The position numbers were made by a program, and so were the translations under genes. Below the pieces are notes generated by a model. It was not told the DNA's origin. It made no database searches and saw only the letters and a list, made by a program, of their open reading frames with translations. Positions 12,997 to 24,895 of a stretch of DNA of 64,000 bases are shown in pieces (position 1 is the first letter of the stretch; each line of letters opens with the position of its first letter). Source of the DNA: Dactylis glomerata (taxonomy: Eukaryota; Streptophyta; Magnoliopsida; Poales; Poaceae); the NCBI GenBank assembly GCA_007115705.1, contig QXEO01000722.1, forward strand, positions 3,512,224 to 3,576,223. Direction: 5' to 3'.

Positions 12997-13142
12997 AGAA
13001 TGCTATGGATTGGCTTACATAGTTCTTCTATAGGTGGTAGATTCTTCACGTCTTCGGATTTAATACCCTTTTCCTTAAGAGATTTCTTGGCTTCTCTCAT
13101 CACTTCATCATTTAATTCAATCATCCCTCTCTTCTTTGGTGT

Positions 13143-13196
13143 CGGCGCTGGCATTGGTGCTGGTGTTGGTGTTGGTGTTGGCGCTGGTGTTGACTC
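13143..13196 (+). repeat. short GGTGTT/GGTGCT minisatellite in gag
   Basis: A run of 6-bp units (ggtgtt, ggtgct, ggcgct variants) encodes on the minus strand an alternating Pro-Ala/Pro-Thr linker in the Athila gag. Length polymorphism between alleles would be expected. Confidence 0.75.
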
Positions 13197-14291
13197 AGCC
13201 ATAGTCAAATCATCATAATTCTAGCTTATTTTAGCCATTAATTCTTCAGCTTCAGCTGGAGTCTTTTTCCTAAAAACACCACCAGCACAACTATCCAAGT
13301 ATGTCTTAGATTCAATAGTCAGTCCATTATAAATATATCAAGGAGTTCATTTTTAGGAAATGGCTCTCCAGGCAGTACTCTAATTAAAGAGCAAAACCTT
13401 CCCCATGATTCTGGTAGTTTCTCTCCTTTTACGTGCTCAAAGTCAAAGATTCTCTGCAAAGCAGCATGTTGAGCACTAGCAGGAAAATATTTCTGAAAGA
13501 AAATGTTAACCAAAACAACAGGACTATCAATAGATCTAGGAGAAAAATTATTAAACCAAGCTTTAGCTGCAACTTTGAATAAAAAGGGAAAAATCTTAGC
13601 AACAAAGTACATACGCAGCTTAGTATCATCGGAAAACAAATTACTCAAAGAAGAAAGCTCATTCATGTGCTCCATAGCACTCTTACTTTCAGTACCACAA
13701 AAAGGTTCTTTCTCAACAATAGATATGTAAGATAAATCCAAAGAGAAATCATAGTCCTTATCACTAATATTTATGGGAGAAGAAGCAAACTTAGCATCAG
13801 GAGATAACTTGTATCTAACAGCACGTCTTGCAAGAAGATCTCTAATAGCACCAGCATCACTAGTAGCATGACATTCATCAATAAAAGCATCATCTAGCTC
13901 AATATAAGCATCATCAAAATCGTAACTAGGGTGTTCCCTAGACTCAGGTGAACTAGCAGGTGTAACAGCAGCGTTCCCCATTTGCTTAGTCCTAGCAATG
14001 GTAGCATCTAAAAAGGAACCTAACGAACCACTCTCATCAAGCACAGTAGAAGCATCATCAAAACTATCAGTAGCATTTTCAAACTCAGTAGAAGAAGTAG
14101 CATGTGCATGCGGTGGTGTAAGCAACTTACTCATAACAGATGGCGAATCAAGAGCAACAGGGGTGTTCAGAGTCATACCTCTTCTTGTAGTGGATGGCAA
14201 TATAGGAACTTTTCCATCAAGAGGTTTACCTGTGATGACTGAATTGCAGCGAACAATATGAATCCCAAGTGAACTTACAAATAAAGCTATG

Positions 14292-14310
14292 CTCCCCGAC
14301 AATGCCGCCA
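14292..14310 (-). promoter_or_regulatory. primer-binding site of the truncated Athila element
   Basis: Minus-strand TGGCGGCATTGTCGGGGAG lies 13 nt after the LTR end and matches the GCGCC...CCGGGGA type of PBS (tRNA-Asp type) seen also in S1 and S2, with substitutions. Confidence 0.7.
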
Positions 14311-14323
14311 AAAATAGTCTTAA

Positions 14324-15719
14324 TGACCCACAAGTATAGGGGATCGCAACAGTCTTCGAGGGAAGTAAAACCCAAATTTATTGATTTGACACAAGTGGAG
14401 CCAAAGAATATTTATAATCCTTAACAGATGAGTTGTCAATTCAGCTGCACCTAGAAACAGACTTGTTCGCAGTGGTTTATCAGTAGCAATAGTTTTATAG
14501 TGGTGATAGTAGTAAAATAGTAGCAACAATAATAAAGTAAAGACAGTAATAATAGCAATAGTAAACAATGGGATTAAATACTGTAGGCATATGGATGGAT
14601 AAACGGGCGTTGCACGGATAAGATAATTCATGAAATCAGTGAGACATGGGCAATTGCAGATAAATAATGATAAAGCATCCTAGTACTAAACAACCATAGG
14701 CATGTGTTCCGTAAATAGTCGTACGTGCTCGCAATGAGAAACTGCACGACATCTTCTATCCTACCAGCCCATTTGCAGCGAGGCCTCACGGGAAACTACT
14801 GGTAATTAAGGTACTCCTTTTAATAAAGTACCGGAGCAAAGCATTAACACTCGGTGAACACATGTGATCCTCACATCATAGCCATCCCCTCCGGTTATCC
14901 CAATTGTTGTCACTTTGGGGCCTCGGGTTCCAAACAACGATATGTGTAAACAACTTGCAGATAAGATCATAAACAACAAGTATCATCATAAAACAATAAC
15001 AAGTTCAGATCTGAGATCATGGCACTCGGGCCCAAAGTGACAAGCATTAAGAACAACAAGTTGCAACAATGACATAAGCACTAATAATAGATACTAGGCA
15101 CCATGCCCTAACAATCTCATAGCAAATTACATGAATGATCTCATCCAATCCCTACCATCCCCTTCGCATATAGCGGTAATTACTCACACATGGATGGGGG
15201 AGTCATGGATGGTTGATGGAGAGACGTCGGTGATGATGGTGATGAAGATCTCCTCCAAATCCCCGTCCCAACAGGGTGCCAGAACGGAGTTTCTGGTTCC
15301 GAATCGCGGTTTCTGATAGTGGCGGTGCAGCGGAAGTCTATCTGGGAAAAACACCGAACCCCCGACAGTTTTAGGTCGAAGGGTATATGTAGGCGAAAGG
15401 AGGGCTTGAGGAGGCGGCTGGGGTGGCCTCACCACCACCCCGGCGCGGCTAGGCCTGGGCCACGCCACCAGGTGGTGAGCCTGCCTCCCAGCCTCTCTCC
15501 GTCTCATCTTCTGGCTCTGTGGGTCTTCTGGTAAAATAGGAATTTTGCAGTATTTTCCGGGATTTTTCCTGAAAGTTGGATTTCTGCACAAAAACAAGAC
15601 ACCAGGGCAATTTTGCTGAAAACAGCGTTAGTCCGTGTTAGTTGTATTCAAAACACACAAATTAGAGGAGAAAAAATAGCAAAAGTGTTTGGGAAAGTAG
15701 ATATATTTTGGACGTATCA
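14324..15719 (-). repeat. 5' LTR of the truncated Athila element
   Basis: A 1396-bp LTR, starting on the minus strand at 15719 with TGATACGTCC and ending at 14324 with GGGTCA. The right flank is tgcac (15720-15724), the presumed target-site duplication, with RLG-A 3' sequence beyond. The family start TGATACGTC is shared with S1 and S2, but the bodies differ. Its partner 3' LTR is lost at the 12996 junction. ORFs here (for example 15184-15597) lack recognisable domains. Confidence 0.75.
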
Positions 15720-16085
15720 TGCACGACCAGTGCTCCCGATGGGAGTAGCCCTCGAGGCTATAGCCGATTTTTTTTGGGTATACGCTCAAAATATATTGTC
15801 GTCCCATCTGCCAGCTGTGTTATTCTTGTGTTGATTCATCGATTGTGCATCAAGTGCTCCCAATGGTATTAGCCCCCGAGTCTATAAGGAGGTGGTGCGT
15901 CGAAATCTTTTTTAGTCTTCAAATAACTTCCTTCTGCACCGCCTTTTATCAGTGGAGGTTTACTTTGCATTTTCTTTTCTTCTTTTATATATGTCTCCGC
16001 TATTCCTTTCTCTACTCCCGAGTGAAACGTCAAAGTCCGCAACTTTGATTGGACCTATAATACATAAAGGCCCATGAAAGGTTAC

Positions 16086-16096
16086 TTATAAAAAAG
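16086..16096 (+). promoter_or_regulatory. TATA box of the antisense B3/AT-hook gene
   Basis: TTATAAAAAAG lies about 125 bp upstream of the ATG at 16214 on the plus strand. The intervening sequence is pyrimidine-rich and free of ATG until the start codon, apart from the TATA-proximal part. This resembles an ordinary plant promoter and leader. Confidence 0.45.
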
Positions 16097-16213
16097 TACA
16101 CCGGCTCGCCAGGTAAAAACCTAATCCCTTCATTGTCAGCTATCTCCGCCGCATCGTCTTCTTCCTCCAAATCCCATCTAGGGTTTTTCCTTTCCACCAA
16201 GCATAGCTTCCTA

Positions 16214-16777
16214 ATGGCAGATGCTGGTGATGCCAATCTTGACACCGGCGTGCTGATGGAAAAGCGGGGACGGCGGCAGTAAAAACAAACCGAAGGACGC
16301 TTCCCTGGTGGCTTCTTTGTCTGCATCTGCAAAGCGGCGCCCTGGCTGCCCCTTGGGGAGTAAAAATAAGCCCAAGGTATCTACTGCAGCTGCTCCAGGC
16401 TCTAGCGCTGCTCCTCACAATGCCTCTCCTCCTCCTCCTGCCAAGATCTATTCTTTCTTCTGCATCGCTGGTCCTCAATGCCGTGAGCAGCAGCGTGTTC
16501 CGCTGAAGTTCACCAAGTTCATGGATGGGCGCGAGCTTCATGAAGCGATCCTCAACAGTCTGGAAGCGGAACTCCATATGAGGTGGAGGTGTACTATGAT
16601 GGGCGAGGCGAGATGTACTTCAGGGGCGGATGGCCCCAGTTTGCAGAGGACCATGAGCTGCATCAAGGGTTCTTCATGCTCTTCGACTACCATTGTGGTA
16701 CGTCAAAGTTCGACGTGAAGATCTACGATGGCACACAGTGCCAGCGGAAGAATGAAGCTAAAGTTCACTTCCAGTAG
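16214..16777 (+). pseudogene. antisense AT-hook plus B3-like DNA-binding gene remnant in RLG-A
   Basis: A plus-strand gene opposite to the pol direction. From ATG 16214 it reads MADAGDANLDTGVLMEKRGRR, then a frameshift near 16280. The next frame carries SKNKPK and a second AT-hook-like KRRPGCPLGSKNKPK, where the core GRP is changed to GCP. A Ser/Ala/Pro-rich linker follows, and then a B3-like fold split by a second frameshift near 16570. Its C-terminal part has GGWPQFAEDHELHQGFFMLF and the segment GTSKFDVKIYDGTQC, with a stop at 16775-16777. B3 proteins bind DNA in the nucleus. Antisense extra ORFs in the 3' part of Tat elements are known; that this one is B3-like is my reading of the motifs. 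It could instead be a captured host gene fragment. Confidence 0.6.
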
Positions 16778-17172
16778 ATGCTTCTTTGATGTAATCTTCT
16801 GTTTTGTTCTCCTTTGGCCTGTTTTATGTAATAATGATGTATGATGAACTTTATTCTATGTTATCGTGCTTAGTAATAGACCAGAGAAACTCTTTGTGTT
16901 CCGAGGTGTGTTTGACTTAATTGTGCTTTTATCCGAGTTTCCTCTTGATAGATACAGGGTTGCGCACAAACTTGTATAACTCTTGAAGAGATGTGAGCAC
17001 ATTATATCAACAATTTTCGTATTTCTTTATACGACTCGAGGGTCGGAGCCCCCAAGTGGAAAAGAGTGACATATTATATATATTGTCGAGTTGACCCAAG
17101 GAACCCGACCTGTGGCCTCATGTTCTGGGTTCAGAGGGTCATAACTCGCATTTTTCTATCGTCATGCCTCTT

Positions 17173-17722
17173 CTAAGCATAGAAACGCCGAAGCTGTTCT
17201 GCATTCCAGGGGTTGCTCTCATCTTTCCATGTCTTCTTGTCTTGTAGTTGATAAGCTCCTCCTGGGATGACTTCTGTAACGATGTAAGGTCCCACCCATG
17301 GGGACTCTAATTTGCCATGGCCGTCCGGCTTGAGTCGTAAGACTATGTCCCCTACCATGAAAGATCGAGGGCAAACTCGACTACTATGGTAGTTCCGTAT
17401 ACTTTGATGGTACTGCGTAGCTCTGGCTAGTGCTACGTCTCTTGCTTCGTCAAGTGCGTTCACGTCGTCTTGGAGTGCTTCTGTGGAAGTCGTTTCATTG
17501 TAAGCCGCAATTCTTGGAGCTTCATGAGTAATTTCGACTGGAAGCATGGCTTCTGCGCCATGGACCAAGAAGAAAGGTGTTTCTTGGGTAGCCGCATTGG
17601 GCGTAGTTCTCAGACTCCAGAGCACGGAGGGCAGCTCATCTACCCAAACGTGTTTGGCTTTCTCCAGGGGCGCTAGTAGCCTCTTTTTTATTCCATTGCA
17701 TATTAAGCCATTGGCTTTCTTG
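17173..17722 (-). pseudogene. RLG-A integrase, C-terminal part
   Basis: The minus-strand frame 17722-17173 continues the integrase after removal of the 17728-23395 LTR. It has KKANGLICNGIKKRLLAPLE, the segment WSLRTTPNAATQETPFFLVH and the C-terminal DNA-binding module around FMVGDIVLRLKPDGHGKLES, and ends in EQLRRFYA before a stop. The conserved integrase Glu of the DDE triad is expected in the first codons (GQVEKAN in relatives); here codon 17719-17721 encodes Lys, so the enzyme would be inactive. No chromodomain follows, as expected for Tat. Confidence 0.85.
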
Positions 17723-20700
17723 ACATGTGTAACACCCCACTTTTTGAAACCCTGTTTAAGTAGTGTTTAGTGAGCCAAAAATGAGGGCCCACAAAAACTT
17801 TTTGAGCAAACCTCTAGAAGTACTATTTCTTGCTTGTTTGTCTTGGTGGTTATGATAATGATGTCTGATTGAGTTGTTTGTTGAACACTGTTGTGAACCA
17901 ACACAATCTTTGTGCCCTTGTGATCATGCCTTTATTTATGCTTCTAGCTATTTTTTTCCAAAAACCATTATCTTGGCAACCTCTCCTTTCTCATATTATC
18001 TTATTTGACCAAGACAAGAGCCAAGATTTATCCTTGAGACAAAGCTTTTATCAAACTTAGTATTTACAAAATTATTGGGACCCATAAAGTAGAATGGTCC
18101 CACTATTTTACAAACTTTTATTTTGTTGATAATTATAAAAGGATTTCAAACACCTTTAAGAAAACTTTCTAAAGGAGATGTTATGTCTCCACTAGTTTCT
18201 GAAAATTCTACAAGAGCTTTACTCCTTTATTTGAAACTCTTTTCTACTTGACCATGGCATGATCACCATTGAGCACTTATTCAATCGTTGTTTCTGGTGA
18301 TGCTAGATTAGCTGCAAATGATTAACCTTGTGTGGTGAGTTGACTTTGTGTGACTATTTGACTTTGATGAGTTGCTTGTGTGTAGATATAATCCTCATAT
18401 GGGCCTGTGGCCTAACCTATTCAAAACCCATCAATGAATTTCTTTCCCTAAGTAAATTATGTTCATTCTATCTTTCAAATAAAACCTACCGTGTTGTTTT
18501 CCTCTCAATCCTGAAGCCCTAACTCTAATGACTTAGTCTCACCATGAGACATTAGGAGCCCCATTTTGAGGAATCTTAAAACTAATCAAACTAGCCCAAG
18601 GAAAGCACCCATGGTGTTGTTAGGATCATCTACATCCCACCTTAGGAGGCTCCTCCCAGTTTTCACAAAATATCTTCTTGCAGTCATTTTATCAAACACC
18701 TAGTGTGCAGACTATCTTAGTGTATGTTAACAGATTCAATTTTCTAACACTTGTATTAAGCTCATATCTTATATCTATGATAACGCACCTATCTAGGATT
18801 CATCTTTGTCATCTTATCTTCCATTATCTCCATTACCACTTGGTCATTCGAGACCATCTGTTAATTGTTCTAATCGAGTTTCTGACCCTAATCAAATCAA
18901 TGACCATTTGACCCTTATCGTATGTAATTTTTCTCTCTCCTTTAGAATTCGAAGTAAATTGTTCAAAGGCCATTCTATGACCTATCTTTACTCCTTTCTG
19001 ATCTACTTTAACCAACTATACACTTGCTAGTGCATTTTGAACCCTATCACATATTTATATGACGAGGTTTTGGACGCTATTCAAAACAACAACTAATTGT
19101 CCCCTAGTCCACCTCAAACCAATTTTTGGATTTGCTCCTAGACTCCAACTCACATCCACCTCAAGCCTATCTTTGACTATTATCCAGTTTATTCTGATTA
19201 TCACTTTGGCAAAAAAAATTCTAAGATTGCAATCCCTCCTTGAAAACCCTTTCCTATTCACCCTTTGAACTCTCCTCCCCTACTAAACCTTGATTTACTC
19301 AAGATGAACCTAGTAGAAGTAGTGGATAATGAAACCAAAATTCTCAAGTTGCATACTTTCCTAAACTCATGACCTTCTATCCAAAATCTTTCTTCCCCAT
19401 CTACTTGTCTAATCTCATTCTTCTTATTATTAGATGATTAGTTTGGTTACCAAAAATCATGCCACTTGGAACATTCTCTTCATCCTATCTATACCTCATT
19501 TCTGATTGTTACCAACACCATCTGCACCTCCCCAATATTTCCTAATTTCATTAAAATTTAGTTCAAACCGTAGCCTAGCCACAACTCCCTCTTCTTCCTA
19601 TCTCTTATTTCGAAAATGATCAAGGAGGAGGAGTACCCTGGGTATCGGCTCACCTCTCCAACTTGCTGATGTGCTACAGTGCGCTGCTTGTCCTCTTTTG
19701 GATGGAGGGCTTGGAGATGCCCGAAGCAAATCTTGCTAAGATTTGGCTCAACTCTCTCTCACTCCACACTCTCCTCTGATCGACCCCAATCGGCTTTCTC
19801 CACCTTTCCCAGTAGGACACCGCGACCCCACCCTCCAGCTACACGAGCGAGAGCCCTGCCAGTCTTTCCCTGCCCGCATGCCCACGAGCGCCGAGTCAAG
19901 AGAGATAGGGAGCAGGCCGCCTCATTCCTTCCCAAGGCTGCGCCAGCAGACTCCCCTGCAACCGTGAAACCCCTAGGACAAGCTAACCACCCCCAGAGCC
20001 AAGCCAATCACGCTCCCTCGTGCCGCCCACTTCGTATCGGTGCCCAGTGGACGCGCACATGCGTTTTGAGACGTGTCGCCCCCGAAACGCTCTCTACTTC
20101 ATGAACCAGAGCACGACACCGAACCAGGAACCTCACGATGCCCCCGTCGTGCCAGCTCATCGACCACACCATCTTTGAACGCGATCGAACACCTCCAGAC
20201 CCCGAACCAAACCCACCTCTCTAGACCAATCTAGAATGCGTCGCACTCTCTTTTCCCCTTATCTAGACCCAGATCACGACGCTGCATCTTACAGCACCGC
20301 CGATTCGACCAATGGTGACCATGGCACCCACCCTGTACAGAGCGCACGAGGGTGAGACCGACATCAGATAAAATGCACACCCAAACCCCGAGCCACCTAG
20401 CGCATGCCATTCCACTCCTCTCCTCCACACCTCACCCCAGGCGCGAGAGCGCTGTCTCTCCTCCCTCTCGCTGCAGAGAGCGAGGGAGAGAACCGAAGCC
20501 CCAAAGAAGTACCGGGAAGGTGGCCGCCCTTCCCAAGCCTTGTCCGGCCCTTTTTCCCCTCCAACGACCCTCCCCTGACCTCAGCTAACTCCCACGGAAC
20601 TTTTCCCTGCGCAGAGTTCGCCGGAAGCGCCGCCATTGAGCCGTGCCTGGGAGCGCCACCGGCGGAGAAGAGGTCCGGGACGCCGTGGGAAACGATGTCG

Positions 20701-20783
20701 CCGGAGCTAGAGATGCTGCCCAACGCCGCCCCGACCCCCTGCGGCCCCACCGCCGCCTTGCCGACGACCGTCGCCGTGCTCCG

Positions 20784-20789
20784 GTGAGT
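20784..20789 (+). promoter_or_regulatory. splice-donor-like site at the end of the T4 GC-rich leader
   Basis: CCG|GTGAGT occurs at the GC-rich to AT-rich transition, the position at which the other Tekay-type LTRs also have a GTGAG donor. I could not place the TATA box of this copy. Confidence 0.4.
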
Positions 20790-21636
20790 TCCCGGCCGCC
20801 CCCGTCCGCTCCCAGTACCCAGCTAGGGTTTCCTGCCCGTGTTTGTGCCCAGCGGAGAAGAAACACCCAGGGCCGTCGGATCCTCTTTAATCCAACGGCC
20901 TGGATTCCTAGATACCCCTTTGGGTTATATTAGGCGCTGACAGGCGGGCCCGACCTGTCAGCCGAAATTTTATTTTTCTCAGCGTCGCCCGGGGCACGCT
21001 GCTGGGCCGGCCTGCTCTGTCCCGCCTGGCCCAGTTTGTTTCGGTCCGCCCTTTTTTGTTTTGAAAAACCATTTAGTTTTTGTTTGAAATCTGCAAACTT
21101 CAAACTATAATATCTTCCAATCTATGAACCCAAATTAAGTGAAACATGCGCCTAAAATTCTTAAATTTTATCCTATTTCTATTAGTGTTAGTCCCTTTTG
21201 CAATTGCCCCTGTTAAGTTGCTATGTTAATATAAATTGTATTGCATAGTGTTGCTAGCACCTTTTTTTTAAAAAAAATTGAAATTCTAAATTGCTTGTAG
21301 ATTTTGTTTAGATCATCAAAATGGTTTGGAACAAATTGCAGTAGAGTATTAAATGTCTATATCTTTCTTTTACCACTGGTCCATTACCTTAGCCCTTGTG
21401 TTGTTTAAATAGTGTTTCATTGTTGAACCGTATTTCGTTTAAATTCAAACTTTTGTTGAAACTTGTTAAGAAAAACCCTAAAACTTTAACAAAGTTTTTG
21501 CAGCAACTTTGTGTAGTAACAAGTTATATATCTAAACTTTTTGAGTGCACATCTTGAATTGCTTGGTGTGGCGTTTGGTATGGTGTGTGCGCTTGTATGT
21601 TGATTTTTGTGCCTTGTTGTTATTTCGCGACGCTAG

Positions 21637-21708
21637 ATCGGACCGTTGACGAGTTCGAAGAGGAATACTTTGAAGACTTTGAAGACAACTGGGGACAAGC
21701 CACCCAAG
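21637..21708 (+). other. putative short leader exon 2 of LTR T4
   Basis: It follows an acceptor-like GACGCTAG and ends at CCCAAG before GCAAGC. It encodes an acidic stretch in one frame (DEFEEEYFEDFEDNW). The equivalent T3 segment 51482-51565 is also acidic. Whether the peptide or only the splice signals are conserved is unclear. It has no ATG. Confidence 0.35.
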
Positions 21709-23395
21709 GCAAGCCATCTATACTTGATACATATATGATCCTATTCACTTACTTTGCATGTTTCATAAAGGTTTATCAAACTGCATGTTTTTATATTGCT
21801 AGAGTCCTTGTAGCAATTATTTGTTGGCTCAAGCTCCACGAGCCCATTTGTTATCATCCTTCGATATGACCCCATTGAACACCTATTCACAACCCTTGCA
21901 GCAGTGGCTTGTTGATTAGCAGCAAAGCCTTTCGGAAACTTTGTAGTGGAGCAAAAACTCTAGGTTGGGAACACTCAAATGGGACTTTGAAAATGATTTT
22001 GAAAACCTTGGAATGGAGTGCTATTCCATTGATGGATTTCAAAGAAATGAGTTTGAAAATAAGGTGGGGATGTATATCCCGGAGTTGGAGACAGGAGTTT
22101 TTCAGAAATGACATTGGTGATCACTAAGTGTTCGCTCAGAACAATTAACTCGTGTAACCACGATTACCCTGGTATGGGACGGGGCTTAGCTCGTAGTTTG
22201 TTTATTTTAGTACGGGAGTCTCATAACTATATAAGGGTACGCGGTACCCCGGAATCCAGCTTGTCGCAAGTGGTGGGCAACAGTATAGCGGGCCCGCCAA
22301 TAGGCTACCCGCCCGGAAGACACTATGGGTCTCCTGACATGGCACTGGAGTTACGCTCGAACATGGAGGCAGACTGCCAGGGTGTGCCGGGGAGGTACAT
22401 ACTCCATAGGGTAGATTCCCATACTAAGGTAGATAAGCGAAAGGCTTTGATCGGGTGCTTGTCGTGGCATATGATGTTATGCGGGGAAGATGCCCACACG
22501 ATGAGTATCCGGATGATTGTGGGTAAAGTGTACAACCTCTGCAGAGTGTAAATCTATTCGAATAGCTGAATCCTCGGTCATGGACGGTTGGGACGACCGT
22601 TACTTAGCCCAATGTCAGGTTTTGGTTTTACAAAAATGTTTTCGGAAAAATGGAGAAAGGTGTTGGACGGAGTACTCGGAGGGTACTGCCGTGGCACGGT
22701 TATGGTTCGGAGTACTTGCAGGGTACTGCCGAGGGAAAGGAGATGGTCATGTGTGATTGACCTAGTTTTATAACGGAAGGTGGTCATGTTTGATTGACCA
22801 CCGACTCTCTCTTGGAAATCAAATGAGTTTCTCCCTTTCCTAGAGATTTTACTAAAAAGTTTTTATAAATGTTTTCTTTAATAAGGATATAGAAATGTCG
22901 TAAGACATGCTATATCGACACGAGAAATTGACTAGATAGGGTAAACAAGATTAGAGCCTTTCTCCTTGCTACAGCCAAACTGCATGACAACACTTCTTCT
23001 TAGATGGTTTGCAAGTACAATTCTAAAATGTACTCATGGCTTTGTCCCTGGCTATTAACTTGGTCAGACTATGAAGAAGGCTATGAGGAAGATGTTGGAG
23101 GGAACGACGACGCTGATGCGAATTAGGAACGTCTCCCAGTCAGTTGCCTGTAGGGTAGTAGGCATGACGTGGGTCATCAACGCTGCTTGGTATCCGCTGC
23201 TTAGTTTGTAAACTTGCCCTGCGTGGCATTATTAGTCTTGGTCGTGTGACCAATTGTAAGACTTTATATTCGGTACTGTAATGGATGATGTAACTTTGAT
23301 ATCAGCTCGGTTATGTGGACTCATGACATACTGATCATGGGATCGTGAGTTGTATGCATAACGGGAATCCCGGGTGGTAAACCGGGGTCCCCACA

Positions 23396-24004
23396 ACTTG
23401 TCCATTTGTTTTTGGATGCGCCACAGATGCGAACTTTAGTTTGATTCCCATACTCTCGCAGTAGCTTTTGAACTCCTTTGATGTGAAGTTTGTCCCGTTG
23501 TCTATGATGATGCTATGCGGTACTCTGAAGCGCAATACTATGGACTTGATGAAGTTGATTGCTGCTGCAGAATCTTGAGTTGTTACCGGGGCTGCTTCTA
23601 CCCTCTTGGTGAATTTTTCTACTGCCACCAACATGTAGACGTGTCCTCCTGGCCAAGATTTGTGCAGTTTCCCTACCATGTCCAGACCCCATTGTGCAAA
23701 GGGCCATGACAGTGGTATTGGCTGTAGTTCTGCTGCTGGTGCGTGTGGTCGAGATGTGAATCGTTGATAGGCCTCACACCTTCGAACTATATCTTTTGCG
23801 TCTTTGATGGCCATTAACCAGTAGAATCCTGCTCGAAAAGCTTTGGCTGCAATAGATCTACTGCTAGCATGATGCCCGCACACTCCTGCATGGGTGTCTT
23901 TTAATATATCTTGCCCTTCTTGAGGGGTGATGCATCGCTGTAAGACGCCAGTTATGCTTTTCTTGTACAACTTCCCCTGTAATACGACAAAAGCTTTGGA
24001 TCGT
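23396..24004 (-). pseudogene. RLG-A integrase, zinc-binding domain and catalytic core
   Basis: The minus-strand frame from 24004 down to 23396 directly continues the RNase H region at 35112 after removal of S1. The zinc-binding part has HAGVCGHHAS and RRCEAYQRFTS; in relatives the last motif is CEACQRF, so one metal-binding Cys is Tyr here (codon 23766-23768). The core has the first Asp in WGLDMVGKLHKS and the second in IIIDNGTNFTSKEF. The third acidic residue is in the next piece (17719-17721) and is Lys. The frame ends at HPKTNGQ where the T4 LTR begins. The enzyme would have inserted the cDNA into the chromosome. Confidence 0.85.
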
Positions 24005-24372
24005 TGATACATCTCAAACATATCTATAATTTTTTATGCTCCATGCTTGTTTATACACCATTTGCTTTGTGTTTTGTTACACTTCATGGCGTTTTTATGC
24101 ATTTTCCGGAACTAACCTGCTAACGAGACGCCACAGTGCCAGTTCCCTGTTTTCTGCTGTTTTTGTGTTTCGGGAAAGCTACACAAGAAATATTCTCGGA
24201 ATTGGACGAAATAAAAGCCGAACCTCCTGTTTTTCCAGACACGAGTCAAAGTCTGAAGATGAGACGGAGGGGGGCCAGGGGCCGGCCACACCCTACGACA
24301 GCGCGGCCTAGCTCTGGCCCGCACCACCAGGGGGTTAGGCCGCCTGGTCCACCTCCTGGCGCCGCCCTTCCG

Positions 24373-24381
24373 CCTATATAT
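24373..24381 (+). promoter_or_regulatory. LTR TATA box (S1 5' LTR)
   Basis: CCTATATATTCCCC in the U3 region, with the matching site at 33865-33872 in the 3' LTR and CCTATAAAGACCCC at 41944-41957 in S2. Confidence 0.6.
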
Positions 24382-24895
24382 TCCCCTCGACAGGAAAAAC
24401 CTAAAGACCTGATCAATTTTCCACGAAACCTATTGCAAGCCGCCGCCGTCATCGACACGAGATCGGGAGGGGACAGAAGCTCTTCCTGGCACCCTGCCGG
24501 AGAGGGGAATCCCTATCGGAGGCCTTCTTCATCACCATGGTCGCCTCCGGAGTGATGTGTGAGTAGTCTACCCTGGACTACGGGTCCATAGCAGTAGCTA
24601 GATGGTCATCTCCTCCACCATGTGCTTCATGTTTAGATCTTGTGAGCTGCCTAACATGATCAAGATCATCTTTGTGTAATTCTACATGTTGTGTTTGTTA
24701 GGATCCGATGAGTATTGGTACTATGTCAAGTTGATGTGCTGAATTATTATCTTTATGTTATCTCTATGTTGTTTATGATCTTGCATGCTCTCTGTTGCTA
24801 GTAGATATCTTGGCCGAGTAGATGCTAGTGACTCCAAGAGGGAGTATTTATGCTCGATAGTTGGGTTCATGCCTCTAGTAATCTGGGGGAGTGAC

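Larger units (their letters stand above)
12997..14323 (-). pseudogene. Athila-type gag remnant (minus strand)
   Basis: The minus-strand frame from 14311 to 13319 and its continuation to about 12997 encode a retrotransposon gag. Around 13600-13340 it has the capsid-like block AKAWFNNFSP, followed by the KGEKLPESWGRF and GEPFPKNELLDIFI segments typical of Athila gag. The downstream part has SCAGGVFRKKTPAEAEELM and then a proline-rich linker. The frame is broken near 13318 by an indel and again near 13230 by a stop. Gag ends at 12997, where T1 LTR sequence starts, so protease, RT and integrase are absent. The protein would have formed the virus-like particle. Confidence 0.75.
15725..17172 (-). 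other. 3' untranslated region of RLG-A with polypurine-like modules
   Basis: Downstream of the integrase stop lie several minus-strand modules of the type CTCGGGGGCTAC followed by a TCCCATCGGGAGC-like segment (around 15725-15770, 15850-15885), and a purine tract near 17046-17057. Similar modules recur in 44440-44960 of the 3.0-kb non-autonomous element. Repetitive, variable 3' regions are known for Tat elements. The region also contains the antisense gene remnant at 16214-16777. Confidence 0.6.
17728..23395 (+). mobile_element. solo Tekay-like LTR T4 (5.67 kb)
   Basis: It starts TGTAACACCCC and ends GGTCCCCACA, flanked by acatg (17723-17727) and acttg (23396-23400), a target duplication with one mismatch. 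It sits inside the integrase codons of RLG-A. There is no internal region or PBS, so it is read as a solo LTR left by LTR-LTR recombination. The segment 21640-23395 parallels the T3 LTR: the exon-like segment ending CCCAAGGCAAGCCATC, the GGGGCTTAG segment near 22170 and the phrase around 22520-22590. The GC-rich block 19680-20940 is leader-like; its ORFs are not gene candidates. Confidence 0.75.

Noticed and set aside
16030..16577. minus-strand ORFs of 100 and 145 codons
   Set aside because: Shadows of the plus-strand AT-hook/B3-like gene; no motif of their own.
19679..20933. several ORFs of 74-141 codons on the plus and minus strand
   Set aside because: They lie in the GC-rich leader part of the T4 solo LTR, overlap each other and have no recognisable motif.
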